A stretch of 64,000 bases of DNA from Channallabes apus (taxonomy: Eukaryota > Chordata > Actinopteri > Siluriformes > Clariidae), in NCBI GenBank assembly GCA_030522415.1, contig CM060124.1:23360454-23424453 (forward strand), read 5' to 3'. Both the position numbers and the translations under genes were made by a program. Within the stretch, counting starts at the first letter, position 1. The number at the start of each line of letters is the position of its first letter. The notes beneath the pieces were generated by a model that saw only the letters and a program-made list of their open reading frames with translations, was not told the DNA's origin and ran no database searches. Below are positions 1 to 10,947 of the stretch, in pieces.

Positions 1-439
1 CCATTTTCGGGGATATCCACATACATTGCATCAATGGTCTCATAAGGAACTCCAGAACAAGGCAGAGGTCACTTGGCTCTTAGAAGGTCTTTGACAGATG
101 GCATTATCTTGCTACTTGTACAGTCTATAACTGGATCCAATGAAAATACAGGCACTGCACAGTAAGGAGCAAAGAAACAGGAGTAGTGCTTCAGCTGTTT
201 ATTAGTGTACTGTGTTCTACCCATCTTAATAGAGGCCTCTTTGGATTAAATTTCTAATATGTTTGTTTTGGTTAAAGAGTAATGCTGCATTCAGCTTTAC
301 ATGAAAGCACGATGTCAAAGCATGGGATGAAGTAGGGATTAGTTGCCCTGAAGCAGATTTAGGATTAAAGTACCTTACTTAATGTCTTAACATTTTGGCA
401 GCTTGGAGGTGCTAGGCTTTGAACCCTGGACCGTGGACA
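1..439. other. Unassigned flank
   Basis: I see no exon, RNA gene or recognisable repeat here. The sequence is AT-rich and noncoding in all frames I read. It probably belongs to an intron or upstream region of the gene that ends at 9254. Confidence 0.4.
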
Positions 440-930
440 TTATGTTTATGCAAAGAGATGATATTTGCAATGTTGATGATCCTTATTTTTCAAGACCTCT
501 GCAATTTGCTCTGGCGTCCTGTCAATCAATTTCTTGACCACATCCTGACTGATGGCAGTCCTATGTTGCCTAATCAATGCTTAGAGTTTGTCAGAATTTG
601 TGGGTTTTTGTTTGTCCACCACCCCCTGAAGATTGACCACAAGTTCTCAATGGGATTAACGTCTGAGGACTTTCCTGGCCATGGACCCAAAGTTTTGATG
701 TTTTGTTCCCCGAGCCATGTAATTCTCACTTATGCCTTATGGCAAGGTGCTCCATCATGCTGGAAAAGGCATTGTTCACCAAACTGTTCTTGGATGGTTG
801 GGAGAAGTTGCTCTCAGAGGATGTTTTTGTTATATTTTTTATTCATGGCTGTGTTCTTACGCAAAATTGTGAGTGAGCGCACTCCCTTGGTCGACAAGAA
901 ACCCCACATATGAACATGTTTTCCCTGCTA
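440..930 (-). pseudogene. Tc1-like transposase remnant
   Basis: The minus strand reads as the C-terminal half of a Tc1/mariner DDE transposase. In order it shows LREQLLPTIQEQFG, then FQHDGAPCHKA with the second catalytic Asp region, then SSDVNPIENLWSIFRGWW with the catalytic Glu. Stops and small indels break the frame, so it is dead. The open plus-strand frame at 419-913 is only its antisense shadow. No terminal inverted repeats were found, so the piece is truncated at both ends. Confidence 0.8.
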
Positions 931-1184
931 CCAGCTTACCTTATTCAGTTACAGGTGTGGTCAAAAATTGATATGCACTTATAAACAATACCTGTTTCTT
1001 TAAACTGTTTTTTTTTTCTGGTTAAAAACATTTTTAATAGAAGAAACACTCAAGAATTAGGAGCACACGATTTCACTTATTGAGCTTTTTCTGATTGTGG
1101 CACAAGGTCATAATTATACATACAGGATCAAAAACATAAATACAACCACATTGATTATTATTAATTTATTGTTTTTGAAAGTCC

Positions 1185-1880
1185 TCCATGGCTTCTCAAC
1201 TTCCTATTAGTTTGTGTGACAGCACCTATTGGATCGACGAACGCACCATTCAATGGCATAGTCCAAGAAGTTCAGTACTGATCTGAGATTGAGGATGGTA
1301 ACTATGCACAGGTCAGCAATGTCTCTTGGAACCATTTCTAAACAACCAAATCTGGGTTGGGTGGTTAGGAACCACCAAGGCACAGGCTGCTGTGAAATTA
1401 AAGGTTCTGGAACACTAGTGTCTCAGTCTACAGTCAAGTGAGTTTTATATCACTGTGGACTAAAAACTTTCATTTAAGAAAGAAGCCCCTGCTCCAAATA
1501 AAGAAACTTGGCTAAAATTTTCAACTGACTGCATGGAAAACAAACAAAAAAAGTCTTCTGGAAAGTTTAGAGCAGAGGTATGTTTGGAGGAGGCACTTAA
1601 CGCCAAGAGTACTGTACCAATTGTTGCCGATGGTGGAGGCATCATGTTTTTTGGAGCTGTTTCTCTCCCCCATTGCACAGAGTGGATGGAATGATGGAGC
1701 AGAATTTCTCTGCTTAATCTCATTCTTCAGCATAACCCCATATGTCAACTAGACAGTTCACCAGCACATGGGGGGGGGGGGGGGACATGAATCCAAACTG
1801 GGTATAGAATGGACAAAGTAGGCTAAATCTTTTGGAACCTGAACCCTACTGAAAACATCAGTCAGGTCTGTGCCTGTGTT
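1185..1880 (+). pseudogene. Second Tc1-like transposase remnant
   Basis: Plus-strand translation gives scattered Tc1 transposase blocks: an SQSTVK helix-turn-helix-like stretch, a GGGIMFFGAV block matching the family's GGGSxMxWG motif, and a degraded LNPTEN block near 1848. Stops, frameshifts and a run of about 15 G near 1770 separate them. The family differs from the one at 440-930. Ends cannot be placed exactly. Confidence 0.6.
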
Positions 1881-2145
1881 CCTGATGACTGTTTATAGTC
1901 AGTTAATTAAAGGGGTGAAGGATGATTGGTGTGTATTATACTCTGTTCTGTCTTAGTATAATAATCTTGTAAATGTAATTTAGAAATTTTATTTATTTAT
2001 AATTTAAAAGTACAGTTTCTAATTATATTAAAATAACATTATATACCGAATTATAAGAGGATTGCAATTGGGATGTCATTTCCAAATCTATTTAATTATT
2101 TTAATCCAATTCTGCATTAATCAACTGAACTGTTTTTAGTTTCAG

Positions 2146-5100
2146 GAGACAAATTTGGTGAAGCAGCAGAACAGAAGGCAGGACAAAGAAAAGAACTCAT
2201 GGTAATTTTATTTATTTATTAGTTTGTTTCATTTATTTATACAGTACTGAATCATCTGCTATTTTTTATTGGTTCCTTTTTTTTATTATAAAGTGAATCA
2301 TGGATGAGATTCTTAAGAAAAGTGTTTGTCGGCTACTGTATACATATAAATGCTGGTTCAGCTGTTTTCATAAAAGCTGATTAATGGTGTTGTGAAATTT
2401 ATACCAGGATTTTGTCTTTTTGGCAAAATTATAGGATGGGTGCAAAGGATTTAAAAATTCACAACATGGCATTTATGTGTGCCAATAATGTGCATAGATC
2501 ATTTACATTATAAGACCACATGACCTTTTTTCATTGCTCCAATGTTCAATCTTTATGCATCCTATCAAATTGTAGCCTTTTTTTCCCTGATGAGTCTAAC
2601 TAACAAGTTTAATGCCAATCGTGTGAGTTCTCATCTCGTGTGTGTGTGTGTGTGTAGAAATGCTCTTACTTTAAGTATTAAACAGCTGGTTTTTACTATT
2701 GATCTTAATATTTTTTATTTATTTATTTTTTAACCATGAAGCGTTTAAGTTGTCTCCATATTCATGTTTTTTTCAGACCAAATGTCTTACACACGTTGCT
2801 GCTTCAGCACCATGCTTCCAGGATTTGCCAATGTGTTGAAGGGTTCCTGGTGGTTGTCTTTGCTTGATGCAGCCCAATAATTTGACCCTCCTGAAATGGC
2901 AACATTCTTTTGGCCAGGCAGTGTAGATAGATTAGGTCAGACAAAGGTCGATAATATGGAGAACAAAATTGATAATTCTAATTAATGACCAGCTGTTCAT
3001 AGATGTTAAATAGGTGGCAAGATGGAGAAATGCATAAAAAAGGAAATGGTTATTTAGAGTTTTAATTGGGTCAGAAATCAAGATGTTAAGTGAGATTTCG
3101 TCTAGCATCTATGGAATAGAATCGAGACATGAAATAAAATTACAGATCCAGGGACACGAATTTGCAATATATGGTCTTCAAAGAAGCAAACATTGAAGTT
3201 GTTGCAAATCTTTACGGGAAACGAGCTGCCAAAAGGTATGGTTGCACAGTTTACACAAGAATGAACTGGAGAGCAGATGAGAGCCATAACATTTTCACTG
3301 CAGTGAAAGAGATTAAAATTGACTAAATATAACTAGATTGGTTAGAAGGGTGCATCTATCCAGCCCAGGAGCACAATTTAACTTTGTATAATGCAAAGTT
3401 TTCTCTCGCTGTTTGTTTTTCTTCTTTTTTTTTTTTTTTTTTTTGTAATTTATATTGCTTTATAAATAATGCATTCTTTTAGGAATGTAATGAATATTTG
3501 TAGAATTTTAAGGTTGTAAGCATAGCAATTGTGAGAGAAGAGAAGCTTTTCTTTGAGCTTAAACTTTTTTTTTCCTCTCTCTGCCTGACCACATCAGACC
3601 ACAAATTTATGCTTTAATACTATATACAAAGTACACTGCCTGCACCCCCCCCCCCCACAAAAGTTAGTCCCACAAACAAGGTTTAATTTATTTACTGTTA
3701 ACTTTCATTACAGCACACATTGTAGTGGCCAGTTCATGTGTCAAAATGATTCTTCATGCTTCCAGAACCTCTCTTTCACAATTTTAGTCTTGTATATATG
3801 TAATATGCCTGTGGAATCAGGATTGATAAACTCCATATGTGTGATATCCTGGGCCCGGTTTCTCGAAAACTTCTTATCGCTAAGTAGTTCTTAAGTTTTA
3901 CCTTAACCTCTCTAACATTAACGTTATTTTTCCTTTAAACAAAACTTCAGCCCTTTTCACATTTTGCCTGAGGTTGCTATTTAAAAAAAAAAAAAAAAAA
4001 AACAGTTTCGCCTTCCAAGGCAACAGATTATGGAGCTTCTTGACCGTATCAGACCTGCGCGTGCCAGGCCAACGCGTCGTATACGCTCTATGTCCCGATG
4101 TTCAGCTGCTCGCTGCTTTTTGTTAAAATATGTTTCATTGATCATTAGCCATCATTCATGAACACATCTAAAGTGGGACGAAACTGTGACACCCGATTGA
4201 GCCGGTGTGGGCAGAATAAATATCCAGACCCAGTGGACCAACTTGAGAAGCGCTGCTGATAGAAATAGACCGCGCCGACCATGAAAATACATTTTACCCC
4301 ACTGGGATGCGCACGTACAAACCAGGCATGGCAAGGCGGAAACAATATTAAACAGTCCTGACATTTTAAATTAATTGTTTTTAAATAAAACAGTGGGGTG
4401 CGCAGGTTTGTGATTCGAGCGGCGCTGCTCAAGTTAATCCGCGCTGCGTGATCCACCGGGCTGCGCAAATAAACCAGATCATCTCTGTGCAATTCAGATA
4501 GTCGCGCTACGCTGTCCACTGGGCCGTGCAGATATTTGGTTCAATCGGGTGTAAAAACAATAAAAACTAGAGCACACAAAATCCTTATCAACTGTTTATT
4601 CTCCTTTATTCATAAAAACAAACTGACACTCTAGAGCAGGAAGTGCGCATGCGCCTTTTGCCCTTCTACGGCAAGCCCCGAGGGGATAAAAAGCTCACAC
4701 ACACACATATATGCACCTCACGAGCGCCTGTGCATCTAACATTAGCACAATATAACAATCAAATTAGGTTTGTTACACATCCAATCGAATATGGCCAAAG
4801 TAAAAAAAAATGCGGCAAACCTCAGCAATTCCCAGGTAAAATAAAATTACATTATGTAAAACAGTTTTTGTTTTAATTTTTATTTATGCATTTTTAGATA
4901 CAAATTGCTATATTGTGATATATTTCGTTATCAAGGTAGAAAATTGCTTCTACCGTGATAGAAGATTTTGGTTATATCGCCAACCCCTAATGTGCACGCG
5001 TATACTGTTTACTATAACACTGTGACCACGTGTGTGTGAAACACATGTTTTATTTTGTGTTCGGAAGTGAGTGTGTACAGCACGTGTACCATTTCTCATA

Positions 5101-5719
5101 AAATAAATTCTCAATACAGAGGTTAAAAAAACCATTTTCTTCCTCAGCTTGTGTGTGTGTACGCGCAACCCGACACCGTACCGGCCATGCACACACAGAC
5201 ATTAATGCAAGAGACACACACTCTGCTCTGACACACACAGAGGTAGGGTGCTCCGCTCATTTGTTTGTTTGTTTTACTTTACAGCAATGATTGTTAGTTT
5301 GCACTCACACGAGTGTCATTAGCGATGTTTATTCCTTTTTTTTTTTTTTTTTTCAGATAAAACAGTGTTGCGGGAGAGATGTTGATTTATGACCGCTGTT
5401 TTGTCTAGTGCAGGAGATGCATTGTGGGTAATGCAGTCCGGTGTCTGTGAATGCGAGATGTAAGCTAGGATATAGAGCGTGAGTTTTGTTCTTCAGTAGT
5501 TTTTTTTTTTTTTTTTTTGGTTGGTTGGATTTAAGTGCAGGAACTTAAATCCACCTGAAAGTTTGTTCTATAGCCCGACAATGCAGAAAATAAAAGAACA
5601 GGCATCGAGTTTGTCCTCCTCTTTACACGAGCATGAATTAACAGGCTGTTACGCTGTTGCAAGCAACATTAAAGTAAAGTGGAGAAGCTTTAATTATTTG
5701 GAAGAGAACAATAGTCTTT

Positions 5720-5751
<32 letters not shown>

Positions 5752-5881
5752 TTTAAAGGAGAGTTTTACTGTGTAAGACGGAGGGGCTGAAAGCCAGTGT
5801 CTCCACTTACTCTAGCTCACACACACACAAACTTATCTGTCGGGATTAATTTTTTACTTTTTTGAAAGGTAAAGTGCAGGT

Positions 5882-5922
<41 letters not shown>

Positions 5923-8900
5923 ATATTTTGTATTAATTATTTTGATGTATAAATTTTTTGGGCTGTAGAACGAATAATTTAAGTTTCCATTATTTCTTAT
6001 GGGAAAATTTTATTTGGTTTACGAGTGTTTTGGAATCCGAGCCCGCTTCCGGAACGATTTATGCTCGTAATCCGAGGTTCCACTGTATTAGGCACCGTGA
6101 GCTGCTTCGAGTGACTTCTACAAGTTCTGCGAGCTTCCACATGTTAAACATGTTTAATTTTTTAACGTAGAAAGATAATCACGGCACCAAACTCGCGCTG
6201 AATCATAATGAACCGTACGGCCACTGCGTGACACCGCGTAGGTGAGATAGGGGTATGAAACTTCTACTGTCATTTCATCGTCTTCATTCCATAAGTGCGC
6301 TATACAACCCCAACATGCTTCACGTTGTTTCTGAAGCTGGCGAAGAGTGTTGTCAGCTGTTTGTCGATCAGCTATGATTGAATACCTGGTTCGTTTCACC
6401 GCCAATACAGGTTACATGAAAATAAACATTATTGGAAGAATTTAGTGCAATGTTTAATTTGCATAGAAAGTGAAAAATTGATTCCTGAGCAACTAATGTC
6501 AGCTAATTCAGTACCTTCACTGTAGACAGCGCCTTGTAACGTCGGACGTAAGAGGCAGCGACTTAAGGAGACTCCTAAGGGACAGTTCGAGAAACACACT
6601 CAGAAAAGTAATCCCTTTACATGAGATATATCTTAAGAGTCTTCTTCGCGCGCTAATAGTGCGTGTTATCGGGAAACCGGGCCCTGCTCATTAAGTACAT
6701 TCAGGTCGTCAGCTGACCATGTTACTGATCCTAGACCATAGGGTGGTCTAGGATAGCATAGCTATCGTGGGTGCATAGCTTTGTGCGCTTTACTTCTTAC
6801 CCTGATGCACCCATTGCTCTGGAATACGGTCAATCTGGACTCACTAGTCCATTGCATATCTTTATGCTTCCTTCCAAATACTTTGGCCCTTTTGAAATGT
6901 GACTTCTTTGGCCAGGAATAGTAGTTACCACTTAAGTTAAAGTGCCCCTATTATGCTTTTTCAAATATGATCTTTCATGCAGTGTGTCCTGTAGCTGTAT
7001 GTGCACAGTAAATGAAGTTTTTGTCTATTAAAAAAAGAGTTGGCTCACATTCGCCTAAACGAGTCGTTCTAATTCTAAATTCAAATTTTTCTCTGTTACG
7101 GATCCACGTCACTACATAACATATCTGAATAATATCCGCCCACGTTCTACGTCGCGAACAACTTGCCCGCCATCTTACAATTAACGTTGCCACACTCTTG
7201 TTAAGGTGACCGAGCGTTCATGCCGGGTTCGCTTAAACACTTTGTAATATAAAAAAACAAAAAAAAACGAGAGCACGCAAAATCCTTTTTAACTGTTTAT
7301 TGTTCACCAAAACTGAACTCTAACACTCGCGAAGTGCGCATGCCCCTTGCACTTCTACGGCAAGCCCTGAGGGGAAAAATGCATCACACACACATATGCA
7401 CATCACGAACGCCCGTGCATCTACATTAACATATGACACTTACCATTGAGAAACGTCTTGCTCCAGTCGTGCTTGCGATTGTGCTTCTTGTCGATGTGCC
7501 ACTTCAACCGTTTCATCGTCAGCCTCCGGCTCGAATTGATACGGTAAAACCGACGCCATCTTTTCTATGTATTGACGGGTCTCCAGAGCTATCGTTCAGT
7601 TATGGTAATGGCAGTTTTTTTTTTCCCGACACACGCTGTAGCGGTAGACCAATCATAAAGGACCGCGCCATCTGACCAATCACAGCAGTGAGGACTCACG
7701 AAAAGGAGGGATTTAGACAGACTGAATCTTCGAACTGCTTCACACTAGTCGTTTACGAATCATTTAGAAATGGGGTCAAATTAAATCTATTTTTGGAGAA
7801 AATTAAAGTGTTTTTTGACCCTGCATACATGTAAACCTGTTTTAAGAGACTCATTAAGCAATTAATATTAATATTAGCAACCTTTAAAATCTTTAAAATA
7901 GGTGCACTTTAACACACATTTTTCTCACACATACACACTTCCGTAAATTTTCTTTCAAATTATCTTTTCATTTTTGTGAAGCTGCTTTGAGACAATGACC
8001 ATTGTTAAAAGAGCCATATAAGTTAAGTTGAATTGAAGTTAAATCACTTAAAAAGTTTAAGATTTAAGTTTAAGTCACAGATTCTTATAATCCGTGTATA
8101 GTATAGTCCGTGTTGCCCAGCGACAGCCCCAAAACATCAACAGGAATGTTCCAAAATACCAGCAACAGTGTGTGAAAACCTTGTGAAGACTTACTGACCT
8201 CTGTCATTGCCAACAATGGGTATACTGTATATTGAGATTAAATTTGGTTTTTGAATACTTATTTTCCACCATAATTTGCAAATAAATTCTTTAAAAATCG
8301 TACAATGTTCTGGATTTTAAAAAAAAATTATTATTATTACTTCTCATAGTTGAGGTATACTGTACCTGTGATAAAAAGATGAGAGAGGCCTGCAATTTTC
8401 AAGTGGGAGAACTTGCACAATTGGTGGCTGACTAAATTCTTTTTTGCCCCACTGTAACAAGGCCAGGGCTACCTTGGTGGAACAAGGGGAACCTACACTC
8501 GGCATGGTGTTTTGGTCATGTTGTGGCTTATTGATTTGTGCCTATCTCATCTCTGGACAGGTGTCACAGTATCAAAATAATTAATGTTTTTCATTTCACT
8601 TGTCAGTGGTTTTAATGTTATGGTTGATCGGTGTATGGTATTTCTCAACAAGATGTTATCCAGACTAATTGCTGCCTAAATGATGAGAGTTCAGGAATTA
8701 ACAGATATTGACTATTTTCATCAAGGAAAAATTCATAAATGTATACAGTATGTATGTATCGCAGTGTTGGCCTGTTGCAATAATCATTGTTTTTCATTTT
8801 TATTTAGTGCTCGTACAAGTATTTTCTAATATGAATAAATGACTTAATTTTTTTCTCTTAATGCATTCTTTTTTTTTTTCTTCTTTTTATTAAGAGCACA

Positions 8901-9254
8901 CTTACAAATTAAATGTTTTCTGGCAGGAATTTGAAGAAATTGTAACAAAGTTTCTTTCTTTCTTTTTTTTTAACAGACTCTTTCCCAAAATCTTTTAACC
9001 GAGCTGAAGGTGTTTGAGGATTTTACAAACGAGCACAGAACACATTTAACAGTAAGCTGCAGTATTCAATCTTTTAGCTTTGTGAATGCATTAGCCACTC
9101 TCTCATAAATCTGTGGTTCTAGGAGGTGCAGAACACCATGAGAAGCCTTAAAGGAGCCAGAGAAAAGCTTCACAAGGAGCGCGAATCATTTTGTATGTAT
9201 GCTGAAAACATGGAGAGAGCACTGGAGAATGCAGAGAGCCTGCTGATGGAGTGA
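2146..9254 (+). CDS. 3' end of an unrecognised coiled-coil protein gene
   Basis: Three exons with canonical splice sites: 2146-2201, 8977-9051 and 9123-9254. The first is entered with two bases completing a codon, and all junctions after that are phase 0, so one frame runs through to TGA at 9252-9254. The 87 or so residues are hydrophilic and helix-forming (DKFGEAAEQKAGQRKELM, then TLSQNLLTELKVFEDFTNEH, then EVQNTMRSLKGAREKL, ending ALENAESLLME). They have heptad-like leucines, which suggests a coiled-coil C-terminus. AATAAA signals follow at 9301 and 9332. The first exon lies 6.8 kb upstream and is the least certain. The 5' part is outside the window. I do not recognise the protein. Small meiotic or centrosomal coiled-coil proteins look like this, but that is only a resemblance. 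Confidence 0.65.
2779..2930 (+). mobile_element. Tc1-like 3' end fragment
   Basis: The piece ends in the block ctttTGGCCAGGCAGTGTA, a terminal sequence shared by a common fish Tc1-like family whose 5' end appears at 18003. The upstream sequence resembles that family's noncoding 3' tail. No transposase frame remains. Confidence 0.5.
2931..3851. other. Intronic sequence without recognised features
   Basis: Lies in the 6.8-kb intron of the coiled-coil gene. It contains poly-T (about 3423-3444) and a C-run near 3645-3656. No exon or repeat terminus was recognised. Confidence 0.4.
3852..6683. mobile_element. 2.8-kb Harbinger-type DNA transposon, degenerate
   Basis: The element starts GGCCCGGTTTC and ends with the inverted form GAAACCGGGCC. 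Both sides are flanked by CTG, a 3-bp duplication of the CWG type seen at Harbinger B in this window. Subterminal sequence is rich in CTTAAG-type repeats, as in vertebrate Harbinger elements. No intact transposase was found; 4025-4110 and 6154-6405 (minus) read open but are not recognisable. The interior holds material shared with the TTAA-flanked MITE (4555-4765), a GT microsatellite at 5725-5751, poly-T at 5888-5917, and a fragment of a 'lower-case' fish repeat at 5955-6090 that ends at TTCCACTGTAT. Superfamily assignment rests on the TSD and terminus only. Confidence 0.55.
5725..5751. repeat. (TG)n microsatellite
   Basis: About 13 uninterrupted TG units. It lies within the degenerate Harbinger-type element, at the end of a short open frame that I do not take as coding. 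Confidence 0.95.
6684..6940. mobile_element. Possible Tc1-like terminal remnant
   Basis: Between about 6800 and 6925 the order 'GGTCAATCTGGACTC ... TATGCTTCCTTCCAAATACTTTGG ... TTTGGCCAGGAATAGTA' resembles the decayed 3' part of a Tc1-like element ending in a TTGGCCAGGCAGTGTA-like terminus. No coding frame and no partner end were found. Confidence 0.3.
6941..7908 (-). mobile_element. TTAA-flanked MITE with a captured exon, copy 1
   Basis: The element begins AGTGCCCCTATTATGC and ends with a decayed inverted copy (ATAGGTGCACT). Both ends abut TTAA (6937-6940 and 7909-7912). Copy 2 at 62223-63147 is highly similar over its whole length and keeps a perfect end, GCATAATAGGGGCACT. A TTAA duplication is typical of piggyBac, but vertebrate Harbinger MITEs also prefer TTAA-like sites, so the superfamily is left open. 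There is no transposase. The minus strand carries an exon-like open frame at 7444-7559. Confidence 0.75.
7444..7559 (-). pseudogene. Captured first-exon-like frame inside the MITE
   Basis: On the minus strand an ATG (7559) opens a 38-codon frame starting MASVLPYQFEPEADDETVEV and ending at a strong splice donor (CAATG|GTAAGTG). The opening, with its YQFEPE block, resembles the N-terminus of the multicopy fish 'P2X purinoceptor 7-like' proteins, recalled from family knowledge and not tested here. In the second MITE copy the same frame is broken by a 1-base insertion after YQFEP. No following exon is visible nearby, so a transcribed fragment at most is expected. Confidence 0.4.
7955..8040 (+). 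mobile_element. L2-type LINE 3' tail
   Basis: GTGAAGCTGCTTTGAGACAA followed by ATTGTTAAAAGAGCCATATAAGT and TTGAATTGAA repeats. These are the same final ~70 bases, in the opposite orientation, as the L2 copies that end at 36886 and 51628. A very short 5'-truncated insertion. Confidence 0.8.
8104..8454 (+). pseudogene. Tc1-like 3' end with transposase C-terminus
   Basis: Plus-strand reading gives the C-terminal end of a Tc1-like transposase (KIPATVCENLVKTY, a small deletion, then LTSVIANNGY). This is followed by the characteristic 3' noncoding region and an end CCCCACTG next to TA at 8455. Only the 3' part of the element remains. Confidence 0.75.
8540..8638. mobile_element. Tc1-like terminal repeat remnant
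   Basis: The end TCAGTGGTTTTAATGTTATGG followed by TTGATCGGTGTA matches the terminal inverted repeat of a widespread fish Tc1-like/mariner family. The opposite end was not found. Confidence 0.55.
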
Positions 9255-9300
9255 AAAATACAGTTTTTGATCGGAGAAGGAATTAGATGGTTATTTCATA

Positions 9301-9337
9301 AATAAACATTTTTGTGCTCATTTATTTTAGAAATAAA
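9301..9337 (+). promoter_or_regulatory. Poly(A) signals of the coiled-coil gene
   Basis: AATAAA at 9301-9306 and again at 9332, 47-78 bp after the TGA at 9254. The spacing suits 3' end formation of the upstream gene. Confidence 0.6.
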
Positions 9338-9479
9338 AAGTACTACAAATAAATTAGGCTTGTCTCCTGCTACACTGTATGTGATATCCTGTTCAACTTC
9401 TATCAAACTTCCCAACAAATAATTTTGTATAGTCACTGCGGGGAAAATAATAAAGCTTTATAATGTATTAGCTACAAAA

Positions 9480-10147
9480 ACTGTGCATTTATTCAAGTTG
9501 CTGAAAATATGTTGGTATGTTTGTTTTGCCTTTGCTTTTTCTTCATTTGTCTTCACTGCTCCAAACCGTTATGTTATTTGGATGGTTCTCACTTTTATAC
9601 ACACACTAGCCTCTTTTTTTTCCCTCTATTCTACATTTTCCCCCCTTCTTTTCATTGCATCTTAAATTTGACACAGTTAATCAGCTTGCAGCAATTTATC
9701 TATACATTTTGCCAGCTGCTCTTCGTAATCATTTTTAGGAACATATTTGATGAGTTTCAGGCAATTTTCAGTCTCTGATGGAGAATTTATACAGTAATAA
9801 CAGATCTTTCCCAATCTAATCAGACTGTTCTCAACCATGAGTGAGGCTCTGTTTGCACAGATAATCACTTAATATGAACTATTTGCAGTTATGTGAGAAA
9901 ACCTTATTTTTTCTTTCTTAAAATTTTAAACATACCCAGTACTACACATGTACACAGCCAATCATGGTGGTAGGTGGTAGCCAATCAAGTGAGTAGGTAA
10001 AAACTATACAAACTGTCAAATGTCCTGCTTTTTTATATAAATAATTATTCATATAGTATTAATTAAAGCACTAAAAAAAGAGCAATGATATGCAAGTGCT
10101 GTAACAAGTCTCAGTTAGCTTAACACAGTGCATGTAGCAAGGTTATT
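9480..10147. other. Intergenic, nothing recognised
   Basis: Lies between the coiled-coil gene and a SINE. The open frames here (9483-9868) are AT-rich, show no splice-site context and resemble no family I know. Confidence 0.4.
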
Positions 10148-10149
10148 AG

Positions 10150-10412
10150 GGCAGTGGTGGCTCAATCGGTTAAGGCTGTGGGTTACTGGGTTACTGATCG
10201 GAAGGTCGGGGGTTCGAACCCCAGCATCGGCAATTTGCCACTGTTGAGCCCTTGAGCAAGGCTCTTAACCCTATCTGCTCCAGGGGCGCTGTAAGCTGGC
10301 TGACCCTGCGCTCTGACCCCAGTTTCCTAATTGGGATATGCGAAGAAGAAATTTCGCTGTGCTGTAAAAAGTACATGTGACAATAATTGAATCTTCTTCT
10401 TCTTCTTCTATT
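10150..10412 (+). mobile_element. tRNA-derived SINE
   Basis: The head shows RNA polymerase III promoter boxes: an A-box-like TGGCTCAATCGGTTAAGG and a B box GGTTCGAACCC at 10211-10221. The body contains CTTGAGCAAGGCTCTTAACCC, as in other fish SINEs. The 3' part (TTTCGCTGTGCTGTAAAAAGTA) ends in a (CTT)n tail. The tRNA-like head does not make a functional tRNA gene. Confidence 0.85.
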
Positions 10413-10881
10413 ATTATTATGTAATAAAATGAAATAGAATAGAAAGAGTATAGAACAAGCTAGTGTTAGAGGCCTGTTTTGCGTTTGTTAATTGTACAGT
10501 ATAATAATGAAAAAGAAAATAAATGGCTAGAATACAAAAGGAACATATAAGCTAGTGTTAATTACAGTAGTTAATGTAAAAATTTTTTTTAAAGAATGTT
10601 TATTTTTTTAATGTCACAATTCCAACCCTCCTCCTTTATCCGGGCTTGGGACTGGTTAAAGTGACCCAAAAGAAACACTCTGGTGGAGTTCGTTTTTGTT
10701 TTTTATTTATTTATATAAAATATATGGACACATCAAAGCTTCCAAAAGTCTTCAGTAACACCAGAAAAAGTCGCTAGATTTGTCGCTAGTTGCTTTTTTA
10801 AAAAAAAAAAGTGTCTCTAGAGGGGTCTGAATACTCGCTAAATATAGCGACAAAGTCGGGCATGTAAATTGCTAATGCCTC

Positions 10882-10947
<66 letters not shown>

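Noticed and set aside
419..913. Plus-strand 164-codon open frame
   Set aside because: It is the antisense of a decayed Tc1 transposase. The minus strand carries the recognisable motifs.
5521..5790. 89-codon frame possibly an exon of the coiled-coil gene
   Set aside because: It ends in a GT microsatellite translation, lies inside a transposon and shows no splice-site context compatible with neighbouring exons.
10150..10230. Possible tRNA gene (A and B boxes)
   Set aside because: It is the head of a SINE with the body and tail of that family. The arms do not form a full cloverleaf.
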